DNA from: an uncultured Collinsella sp.
GTDB taxonomy: Bacteria; Actinomycetota; Coriobacteriia; Coriobacteriales; Coriobacteriaceae
Assembly (NCBI GenBank): GCA_902494135.1
Contig: CABUSE010000013.1
Location: 1-17,283, forward strand
DNA length: 17,283 nt
Reading direction: 5' to 3'
Position numbers and translations under genes: made by a program. Shown here piece by piece: positions 1-5,767 of this stretch. Numbering within the stretch: the first letter of the stretch is position 1; every line of letters begins with the position of its first letter. A model generated the notes under the pieces. It was given only the letters and a program-made list of their open reading frames with translations. It searched no databases and was not told the DNA's origin.

Positions 1-384
1 GTCGTCAACAACGTTGTGGGTATGTCCGCTGTGAACATGGCCACCACCGTTGGCGCCAAGTGCATCACCGTGCCGACGACCACCGGTCGTACCGCTCGCC
101 TGATCTCGCACTTCCGTCCCAACATGCCGATCTGCGCGTTCTCCCGCCACGAGTGGGCCGTCCAGCAGATGATCATGTACTGGGGCGTCATCCCGCACCA
201 GGCCGAGATTACCCAGGGCACCGTCAACGGCACGATCGTCAAGGCGATCGAGACCGCTAAGGAGCTCGGCTACGTCAAGACTGGCGATTTGACCGTCGCT
301 ACCGCCGGCGATCCCCGCATGAGCGTCCAGCTCGAGGACAAGGTCTCCTCGACCAACGTCGCTTACGTCGCTCAGGTGCGCTAA
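1..384 (+). CDS. pyk: Pyruvate kinase, C-terminal part (5' end outside window)
   Basis: Pyruvate kinase converts phosphoenolpyruvate and ADP to pyruvate and ATP in the last step of glycolysis. The open frame runs from base 1 with no start codon of its own and ends in TAA at 382-384, leaving about 127 C-terminal residues. These match the family's C-terminal alpha/beta domain: an AVNMA stretch early on, then the GAKCITVPTTTGRTAR segment (the usual A-x-x-x-x-T-x-S/T-G-x-T/S-A pattern), RP..PI.AF, and a tail on the pattern TAGDP......TN.. with a final short strand. This domain carries the allosteric site in many bacterial enzymes. The catalytic barrel lies upstream of the window. A strong terminator follows 28 nt after the stop, so this is the end of its transcript. 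The identification is firm; only the start is missing. Confidence 0.93.
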   Translation, partial: VVNNVVGMSAVNMATTVGAKCITVPTTTGRTARLISHFRPNMPICAFSRHEWAVQQMIMYWGVIPHQAEITQGTVNGTIVKAIETAKELGYVKTGDLTVATAGDPRMSVQLEDKVSSTNVAYVAQVR

Positions 385-412
385 ATCGCACTTGCAAGCA
401 GATTTGCATTGC

Positions 413-449
413 AAAGGGTCCGGAAGGCTTCGCCTTCCGGACCCTTTTT
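413..449 (+). terminator. Rho-independent terminator of pyk
   Basis: A perfect 16-bp stem (413-428 paired with 432-447, AAAGGGTCCGGAAGGC and its complement) closes a UUC loop and runs into a T tract at 445-449. It sits 28 nt after the pyk stop codon. The A's at the 5' foot also make it usable in the minus direction, although no minus-strand gene points at it here. Confidence 0.93.
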
Positions 450-806
450 CTGTGCCAATGCCGGCGCACGGCAAAACACGCACTCATTTCTTTACCAAAA
501 GCGCGAAATCCACCCTTCGAGGCCCAAAAAATATAGCTCAGGCGCTAGAAGTGTTCACCCGGTGGCAAGACCACACCTCACGCAGGGCTGATAAATCGTT
601 TTAGCAAGAACCAAATCGACCTGGTTTTCGGAAGTATGCGGCAAAATCTGGAACCTCCGAGCACACCCTGTTTTTTCGCAACAAAATGCCTGATAAACTA
701 GCCTCAAAAGCCAGGTCTGCTCATAGGGTTCAGATTTTGCCGCATACCTCCGGATTGACGCTGGCATCACTCGCTTCAAAGAGATGATTTCGGCCAGGAG
801 GGCATT
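450..806. other. Non-coding spacer between pyk and the AbiEi/DUF559-like gene
   Basis: This 357-nt stretch has no convincing coding frame: short frames on both strands lack ribosome sites and family resemblance. The first half (450-625) shows nothing recognisable beyond a 5-bp hairpin (AACCA/TGGTT, about 609-627). The second half holds the inverted repeat described separately at 629-752 and a possible promoter in its loop: TTTTTT at 671-676, a 17-nt spacer and TAAACT at 694-699. The segment is more AT-rich than the neighbouring genes, as expected of a regulatory spacer. Confidence 0.6.
629..752. repeat. Long imperfect inverted repeat (about 26-nt arms)
   Basis: The left arm at 629-655 (CGGAAGTATGCGGCAAAATC and onward) and the right arm at 727-752 are inverted copies of each other, differing by one substitution (A/G at the fifth base), one bulged G and the last base. 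The core GTATGCGGCAAAATCTG is a perfect 17-nt match. About 71 nt lie between the arms and include a possible -10 TAAACT. It may be a small palindromic or MITE-like repeat, a cruciform or RNA hairpin, or a paired operator. It ends 54 nt before the start codon of the downstream gene. No target-site duplication is visible. Confidence 0.75.
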
Positions 807-1880
807 ATGGACCTGACGCTTTGTGGGCAATCCGCCTTTAACTACTACCGCATCCCGCCGCAGGTATTAGGCCTTTACCCCGCCATTAGCCTTGGCAATA
901 TGGATCGCAGATGTTGCGGCCTCGGAAGTCATGCAGTTGTAAAAGACCTGCTTCACGCACCGCTTCACAGGCTTGTATTCACTCGGGCACAATCCGGGTC
1001 GCGAAGCCTGTTTAAATCGCACCTCCTGACCCAAGAACCACCTCCCGGGTCGTTTAGGCAGACTGAACATGGATTTGATGTCACGTCGCCCGAGTTTACG
1101 CTGCTCAGCCTTGCTACGCAGGTCTCACGCAACCAGTTACTCATGGCTTGCTACGAGATGTGCAGCTCCTTTGTAGTATTTAAGCCCTGCGAGCGAACAC
1201 AACAACAACTCGATGAAGCTATTTCGCTTAAGCTCATTCCACCCAACTGCGGCTGGGAGCGTGTTGTCGACACCAAGGGCAATGGCACTAACCTGTGGAA
1301 GCGCACGCCGCTTCTTTCCGCAGCGGATATCGCCACGTTCGCCAAGCAGGCCGCAGGCCTGCGCGGCGTTAAACAACTGCGCTGGACAGCCGAGCACATG
1401 ACGGGGCAAACTGCCTCGCCCTTCGAAGTACAGACCTCCATGCTTGTCTCGCTCCCCCGCGACGAGGGCGGCATGGGCATCAACATCGCAAACAACGTGC
1501 GCATCCTACTCAGCGACGCCGCGCGCTCACTGTATTACAAAACCTGCTGCTACGCCGATATCCTCATCGAAAGTGCCACCAACAGCATGGGCGTCATTCT
1601 GGAATGCCAAGGCCGCTCCGCCCATGACAACGAAGCCGCAAGCCTCTCCGATGCCGAGCGCACCACCGCCCTCACAAGCATGGGCTATGACGTTATCCAG
1701 ATAACCTATGAGCAAATCAAGGACAAGAAGAGCTTTGATAGCATCGCCGAGCTCATTCATAAAAAGGCGGGGCTCCCCTACATCCCAAAGACCGATCAGG
1801 AACGCACCACCGAAGATGCCCTGCGGCGGGAGCTGTTGGTCAATTGGGATGAACTGTTCTCCGTTAAGCCGGCCGGCTAG
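807..1880 (+). CDS. Orphan protein with AbiEi-like N-terminus and DUF559/Vsr-like C-terminus
   Basis: A 357-residue soluble protein with no signal peptide or membrane segment. The start is ATG 807, with AGGAGGG at 796-802. Residues about 1-130 follow the pattern of the AbiEi-antitoxin/'transcriptional regulator' family common in Actinobacteria: CG.SA..Y.R.PP, LHRLVFTR......LFKSHL, and VTSPEFTLLSLA (about 92-103), then a Y-E-x-C segment. Residues about 204-325 resemble the DUF559 endonuclease-like fold: SPFEVQTSMLVSLP with Glu207, ADILI with Asp251, ILECQGRSAH with Glu266 and Gln268, then MGYDVIQIT. The D...E-x-Q arrangement fits a PD-(D/E)XK core. No activity is proven and no toxin partner is adjacent. 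Its stop TAG overlaps the convergent gene's stop in one CTAG. Fold assignment is moderate; function is unknown. Confidence 0.8.
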   Translation: MDLTLCGQSAFNYYRIPPQVLGLYPAISLGNMDRRCCGLGSHAVVKDLLHAPLHRLVFTRAQSGSRSLFKSHLLTQEPPPGSFRQTEHGFDVTSPEFTLLSLATQVSRNQLLMACYEMCSSFVVFKPCERTQQQLDEAISLKLIPPNCGWERVVDTKGNGTNLWKRTPLLSAADIATFAKQAAGLRGVKQLRWTAEHMTGQTASPFEVQTSMLVSLPRDEGGMGINIANNVRILLSDAARSLYYKTCCYADILIESATNSMGVILECQGRSAHDNEAASLSDAERTTALTSMGYDVIQITYEQIKDKKSFDSIAELIHKKAGLPYIPKTDQERTTEDALRRELLVNWDELFSVKPAG

Positions 1881-2725
1881 CAGCTAGCGATCAGAGGGAC
1901 TGCGGGAACGTCAGAAGCAGCAACGCGAGCCGCAAAGCCCGCCTCGGTCAGCTCGACGACCTCGGTAAACGTTGCGTCAAAGAACTCCTCGGTCAGCAGG
2001 CGGTACGGCGGATGATCGGGCTCGCCGGGGTTTTCGCGCACGATCTCGTGCATGACGCCGATGGTCTTGAGCACATACTCCTTATGGATGGGATACTGCC
2101 CAAAACGCGTCGCAGCGGTATACAGGCGATCGGTCGCACGCGGGATGGAAACAATGCCCAGCGTCTTGCCAAACCAGTCAAAGTCGCCTTGCTTTTTAAT
2201 GCGGAACTCCTCGCACGGCTTGCCGCCGTGCGCCTCCAGGTACTGATTCACGCGCGTATTCCATACGGTATCGGCCACCAGATGCGACCAGACACCCAGT
2301 GTCAAATCGAGCAACGACTGCGCCACATCTTCGGACGCAAGCGAGAACTCACGAGCGCCGGGACCGACAACCGGCTCAGCATCCCTGTAGCGCTGGGGAT
2401 AGTGCACGCGATTCAGTCGCTCGCGCTCCTCGATAATCGAGGTCGCCGCGGCTGGCGCACCGGTGGGCGAACTTTTAAGCAACGGTGCCACATAGGTATC
2501 CCAGAACTCGTGCTCACGCGGCTTAGGGATAGGCTCGGGCTTGGCAAAGTGCGTAATGCGGTACGGGATGGGATCGGCGATGCCAGGGACCATATAGCCC
2601 ACGAAAATATCCGGAACCACGCAGCCAAACAAAAAGGCATTGCGGTCGCGCACGCTATTGGCAAGTGCACCGGTGCGCTCCAGCAAACGCTCCGTCTGAG
2701 CGATATGAATGTTCCAACTTGGCAT
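1877..2725 (-). CDS. Zinc-dependent phospholipase C-like protein
   Basis: A 282-residue protein of the zinc-dependent phospholipase C (Zn_dep_PLPC) type, which uses a cluster of His and Asp ligands to bind up to three zinc ions. The N-terminus MPSWNIH matches the family's usual opening (Trp4, His7). Other likely ligands are Asp39 in VVPDI, His59 in ITHF, His72 in HEFW, and His148 and Asp152 in GVWSHLVADTVWN. There is no signal peptide, so it is probably cytoplasmic and its substrate is unknown. An in-frame ATG at 2737 adds four residues. I prefer ATG 2725 because GGGGGTGG lies just upstream, the family opens with MPSW, and the upstream ATG would sit almost at the transcription start. It follows nikO on the same strand but has its own extended -10 promoter. 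Confidence 0.82.
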   Translation of the reverse strand: MPSWNIHIAQTERLLERTGALANSVRDRNAFLFGCVVPDIFVGYMVPGIADPIPYRITHFAKPEPIPKPREHEFWDTYVAPLLKSSPTGAPAAATSIIEERERLNRVHYPQRYRDAEPVVGPGAREFSLASEDVAQSLLDLTLGVWSHLVADTVWNTRVNQYLEAHGGKPCEEFRIKKQGDFDWFGKTLGIVSIPRATDRLYTAATRFGQYPIHKEYVLKTIGVMHEIVRENPGEPDHPPYRLLTEEFFDATFTEVVELTEAGFAARVAASDVPAVPLIASC

Positions 2726-2751
2726 AGCCACCCCCATAAAAAACCTGGATA

Positions 2752-2760
2752 ACTATACCA
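2752..2760 (-). promoter_or_regulatory. Extended -10 promoter for the phospholipase C-like gene
   Basis: On the minus strand TGG-TATAGT (2760 down to 2752) is a TGN-extended -10 element. No good -35 is present at 17 nt, which is typical for extended -10 promoters. The predicted transcript starts about 20 nt before ATG 2725, so the gene can be expressed independently of the nickel transporter operon. Confidence 0.45.
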
Positions 2761-2767
2761 TCACGGC

Positions 2768-2785
2768 AAAGCCGCGCGGGCGGCT
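2768..2785 (-). terminator. Possible weak terminator after nikO
   Basis: A perfect 6-bp GC-rich stem (AGCCGC/GCGGCT, 2785-2780 with 2775-2770) with a 4-nt loop is followed on the minus strand by only TTTG. It lies 20 nt after the nikO stop and just before the extended -10 of the next gene. The short U tract makes it weak or leaky. Confidence 0.35.
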
Positions 2786-2805
2786 ACGCACGCTCTACGC
2801 AGCAG

Positions 2806-3600
2806 CTAGTCCGTAGTACCGCTTTCGGTTCCATACGACGGCGAAGGCGTCTCGACCACATGGTGATATCGATCGATATAGATTGCACGGGCACCCAGGC
2901 GTCGCACCAAATCCTGGTGATGCGTGCTCATCAAGACCGTCTTACCCGCCGCGACGTAGGCCAGCAAGAAGTTGACCACGATGTCGCATGAATCCTCGTC
3001 GAGCCCATTGGTGGGCTCATCGAGCACTAGGATATCGGGGTTCATCGATACAACTGCCGCCAGCGCCACACGCTTCTTTTGCCCGCCCGAGAGCTGATAG
3101 GGAGAGGCGTCGGCAAGGTCGGCAACCTGGAACAGCCCCATGGCATCGCGCACGCGGCGCTCGAGCTCGTCTGCCGGCAGCCCCATCTGCGCGGGACCAA
3201 AAGCAACTTCCTCGCCCACCGTGGCGCAGAACAGCTGGGCATCGGCGTTTTGGAATACGAAGCCCACGCGCTGGTGGAACTTCTGAGCAGCAGCAGAATC
3301 CTTCAGATACGCCGCATCGACCACGTGCCCGTCAAACAGGTATGCCCCTGCGTCCGCGAGTTCAAGGCCGTTAATAAGACGCATAATCGTCGTCTTGCCG
3401 CAGCCGTTGGGACCGAGCAGGGCAACGAGTTCACCACGATCGACCTGCAGCGACACGCCATCGACAACCGTATGCCCCGCATAGGAGAACACCACGTCGC
3501 GCAGCTCGATGAGCGGAACGACCTCGGCGCCGCCCACACCGTTCGTGCCCGCCGCACTATTCATATCGATCGTCAAAACGTCGCCCTTCCCCATTTGCAT
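2806..3600 (-). CDS. nikO: Ni/Co ECF transporter ATP-binding protein (NikO/CbiO)
   Basis: ATPase subunit of a group I energy-coupling factor metal transporter: it hydrolyses ATP on the cytoplasmic face to drive NikQ and NikMN. The 264 residues carry Walker A GPNGCGKTT (about 63-71), Q-loop FVFQN (Gln117), signature LSGGQKKR (170-177), Walker B ILVLDE (190-195) and H-loop STHH (His227), all intact. The FQNADAQLF segment after the Q-loop is typical of CbiO/EcfA rather than of other ABC ATPases. ATG 3600 and ATG 3594 are both possible; a third at 3564 lacks a ribosome site and leaves only a short stretch before the ABC domain. The gene begins 22 nt after the nikQ stop, so it is the third cistron of the operon. 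Nickel is preferred over cobalt because of the upstream NikR-like operator. Confidence 0.93.
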   Translation of the reverse strand: MQMGKGDVLTIDMNSAAGTNGVGGAEVVPLIELRDVVFSYAGHTVVDGVSLQVDRGELVALLGPNGCGKTTIMRLINGLELADAGAYLFDGHVVDAAYLKDSAAAQKFHQRVGFVFQNADAQLFCATVGEEVAFGPAQMGLPADELERRVRDAMGLFQVADLADASPYQLSGGQKKRVALAAVVSMNPDILVLDEPTNGLDEDSCDIVVNFLLAYVAAGKTVLMSTHHQDLVRRLGARAIYIDRYHHVVETPSPSYGTESGTTD

Positions 3601-3622
3601 CCCCAGTCGGAACCAGCAGCGC

Positions 3623-4459
3623 CTACAGCACGGCGCACAACACTGTCAGCAGCGCCACGCCGGCCGCATAGGCCGCATCGCGCCAGCCAAACCTGGCGCG
3701 CGCGGGAGCCGGATACGCACCGGCAAAGCCGCGGCAAAGCATAGCCTCGTCCATCGCGCGGCTGCATTTCATCGCCTTGATAAAGGTCATGCCCATGATA
3801 CCCGCGATCGAATCGGTACGCGAAAATCCCTCGGGCGCACGGCCAACGCTGCGCAGCATGACCGATTCGCACAGATCGTGCGCCGTGCGTCCCAGCACCT
3901 CGATATGCTTGAGTGCCATATCAAACGTAAAGATAACCTCGTCGGGCAGGTGCAACATCTTGAGCGCCGCCGACATGCGGCTCCAGGTAAGGGTCCACGA
4001 AACGCCCAGCACCAGCGACACATTAATGAAGGTCTTGAGCGCAATCTTGAGCATGGCGCCCGTAGCGGAAGCACCCAGCAGCAGGGCAGGCAGCGCCAAA
4101 ACCACTGCGAGCCCCGCGGCGCCAAGCGCCGGCACAAAGGTCGCGCGCAGCCCGCGTACGGGACGCACGGCAACGAGCACCAGCGCAATGGCCGCCATCA
4201 ACATGAGGTACAGCGGGCTTTGTGTCAGGCACACGCACAGGACGCAAACGAATATCCCCACCAGGCGCACCGGAGCCGAAACGCAAGAAAGGGCGCGGTC
4301 GACCATCGACCCGCCCTCGTGCGCGCCTCCACCCAGGCGAACCCGCTCAAGCAGGCTCGCCAGGTGCAGGACGTTCTTTTGCATCACGCGATGACGAGCG
4401 CCCGTGGGCTCGTATCGCTCCTCGACCGCAAGCCAGCTAGGCAGCTCGACCATCGCCAT
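3623..4459 (-). CDS. nikQ: Ni/Co ECF transporter transmembrane protein (NikQ/CbiQ)
   Basis: The T component (EcfT/CbiQ family) of the ECF metal transporter, which couples ATP hydrolysis in NikO to the substrate-binding NikMN. The 278-residue protein has several hydrophobic helices between about residues 65 and 150 and one at the C-terminus. Two short X-Arg-X motifs, LRS (about 202-204) and CRG within SRAMDEAMLCRGF (about 233-245), sit on the long cytoplasmic coupling helices and mark the family. The start ATG 4459 lies inside nikMN, giving a 23-nt overlap that suggests translational coupling; ATG 4453 is an alternative. There is a fairly long soluble N-terminus of about 60 residues before the first helix. 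Confidence 0.9.
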   Translation of the reverse strand: MAMVELPSWLAVEERYEPTGARHRVMQKNVLHLASLLERVRLGGGAHEGGSMVDRALSCVSAPVRLVGIFVCVLCVCLTQSPLYLMLMAAIALVLVAVRPVRGLRATFVPALGAAGLAVVLALPALLLGASATGAMLKIALKTFINVSLVLGVSWTLTWSRMSAALKMLHLPDEVIFTFDMALKHIEVLGRTAHDLCESVMLRSVGRAPEGFSRTDSIAGIMGMTFIKAMKCSRAMDEAMLCRGFAGAYPAPARARFGWRDAAYAAGVALLTVLCAVL

Positions 4460-5522
4460 GGGCTCCGCTTTCCTTGACCGTCAGCGAGATCAGACGGAAT
4501 GCGATGGTGAGCACCGCCACGCCAATCACGCCGGACAGGATATACATGGCAGCCTGACCGGCAAAGCCGAGACCCTGCTCCTCGGAATAGGCCTGCAGGT
4601 AATCACCCGTAGGCAGAGCGTCGGCAAAGGTCGGGGTGTCGAGACCGACCGAAGCCTGCAGGCTGTCGTCGCCAGCCTCCTGAACGGCGGTCGCGGCGCC
4701 CTCGGCGTCCCACTCACCCCAGGCGTCACCCGTGGCCAGCAGGCCCAGCGGCGTGGCCACGACAAGCACGGCAACCAAGATGAGCGTGGGGACCAGCGAG
4801 GTCTTCTTTGCAGCAGCGCCCTCGGCAGCAAGCTGTCCATCGGCGGCTTCGGGGCCGACGATAACGCTCGGCGCCGTCTTCTTGATAAAGCCGTAGATCG
4901 CGGCAGTCGCCACGCCCTCGACCACGCCGGCTACCAACATATGCGGGATCATCATGGCCGGAATGGCAATGGACAGCGGGAAGGGGCAGTACAGCGGAGC
5001 GCCCGAAGCATTCGTGAAAAGCATCGGCTGAATACCAAACTCGATTGCTGCGCACAGGGCCGCCAGGCACAGGCCGACCCAGCCGCTTACGATGGCCGAA
5101 ACCGAGGTGCCCCAGCTCTTGTCGTGCAAACGGCTGTTAAGCGCGCGGAACACGATGGCTGCGGCAAACGGCAACACGAAGGCCATGTTAAAGCAGTTAG
5201 CGCCAAAGGACAGGATGCCGCCGTCGCCAAACAGCAGCGCTTGCAGCGCCAGCGCGACCGAAACCGCGATAGCCGCGGCCTCGGGGCCCAGCAGCAGCGC
5301 GATGAGTGCGCCACCAACGGCGTGGCCAGTGGTGCCGCCGGGCAGCGGCACGTTGAACATCATAAGCAAGAAGGAAAATGCGGCGCAGATGCCCAGGAAA
5401 GCCATGTGCTCGCGATCGAGCGTGGCGCGCACCTTCTTGATACAGTGAACCCAGACGGGCACCATTGCCACCGCCATGACGGCATCGGTCTGCGGGGACA
5501 GATAATTATCTGGAATGTGCAT
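4437..5522 (-). CDS. nikM: Ni/Co ECF transporter substrate-binding membrane protein, NikM(CbiM) fused to an N-type domain
   Basis: The 361-residue S component binds the metal and carries it through the membrane. The mature N-terminus MHIPDNYLSP keeps Met1 and His2, and His67 in PGGTTGH is the third expected ligand; in NikM structures Ni(II) is held by the Met1 amine, His2 and His67. Residues 1 to about 225 form the CbiM helix bundle. After a hydrophilic linker rich in Ala/Glu/Lys comes a second part: a helix near 240-262, a periplasmic loop beginning GDAWGEWD, and a last helix near 325-348. This is the NikN/PDGLE-type auxiliary domain, here fused, so no separate cbiN/nikN gene is needed. ATG 5522 has GGGAGG at 5528-5533. 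It is the first gene of the operon, behind a promoter with a NikR-like operator. Confidence 0.9.
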   Translation of the reverse strand: MHIPDNYLSPQTDAVMAVAMVPVWVHCIKKVRATLDREHMAFLGICAAFSFLLMMFNVPLPGGTTGHAVGGALIALLLGPEAAAIAVSVALALQALLFGDGGILSFGANCFNMAFVLPFAAAIVFRALNSRLHDKSWGTSVSAIVSGWVGLCLAALCAAIEFGIQPMLFTNASGAPLYCPFPLSIAIPAMMIPHMLVAGVVEGVATAAIYGFIKKTAPSVIVGPEAADGQLAAEGAAAKKTSLVPTLILVAVLVVATPLGLLATGDAWGEWDAEGAATAVQEAGDDSLQASVGLDTPTFADALPTGDYLQAYSEEQGLGFAGQAAMYILSGVIGVAVLTIAFRLISLTVKESGAHGDGRAA

Positions 5523-5579
5523 GTACGCCTCCCGGTTATCGGCGCACGGAATTGCAACGCCGCTTGAATCACCTTTCCA

Positions 5580-5607
5580 GTGTTACGTAATGTCAGATTC
5601 GTAACAC
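5580..5607 (-). promoter_or_regulatory. NikR-type operator upstream of the nickel transporter operon
   Basis: GTGTTAC (5580-5586), 14 nt, GTAACAC (5601-5607): both 7-nt half-sites are perfect inverted copies. This is the half-site and spacing reported for non-enterobacterial NikR regulators (GTGTTAC-N13/14-GTAACAC). It lies directly downstream of the -10 element on the minus strand, spanning roughly +5 to +32 of the transcript, where a bound NikR would block transcription in high nickel. The nikR gene itself is not in the window. Confidence 0.8.
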
Positions 5608-5617
5608 GCCGCGGGCT

Positions 5618-5646
5618 ATCATAGCAAAACGGCGCACTGCCGACAA
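5618..5646 (-). promoter_or_regulatory. Sigma-70 type promoter of the nickel transporter operon
   Basis: On the minus strand: -35 TTGTCG (5646-5641), a 17-nt spacer, -10 TATGAT (5623-5618). The hexamers are 4/6 and 5/6 matches to consensus with ideal spacing. The transcript would begin near 5611, leaving a leader of about 90 nt that contains the NikR-type palindrome and the GGGAGG ribosome site. Confidence 0.7.
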
Positions 5647-5660
5647 AGCAGCACGCCGTT
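5626..5660 (-). terminator. Possible pheST terminator hairpin overlapping the nik promoter
   Basis: AACGGCG (5628-5634) pairs with CGCCGTT (5654-5660), and CTGC (5637-5640) with GCAG (5648-5651), with a symmetrical 2-nt internal loop and a 7-nt apical loop. On the minus strand it is followed by a short TTTT (5629-5626, partly within the stem). It is the best terminator candidate after pheT, about 107 nt past the stop. The apical loop contains the nik -35 hexamer. Confidence 0.4.
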
Positions 5661-5767
5661 ATGTAATGCGCGTGTCATATATGCAGGCTCAACGGTGCCT
5701 TATACCGAAAACAGCAGTCACGTAAGACTCGGCGGCAGCCGACGCTGGCCTATATCCGGCGCAGGAC

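Noticed and set aside
555..830. 91-codon minus-strand frame between pyk and the orphan gene
   Set aside because: It spans the inverted repeat and overlaps the orphan gene's ribosome site and start; no ribosome site or known domain. It could be a chance translation of a repeat element.
3509..5567. Long plus-strand frames across the nickel transporter operon (322 and 387 codons)
   Set aside because: Composition rich in Arg/Gln/His, no domain, and antisense to three recognisable transporter genes.
5523..5767. Cobalamin or NiCo riboswitch upstream of the metal transporter operon
   Set aside because: I looked for a B12-box-like or NiCo four-helix pattern and saw none; the NikR-type palindrome accounts for regulation. 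A covariance-model search would settle it.
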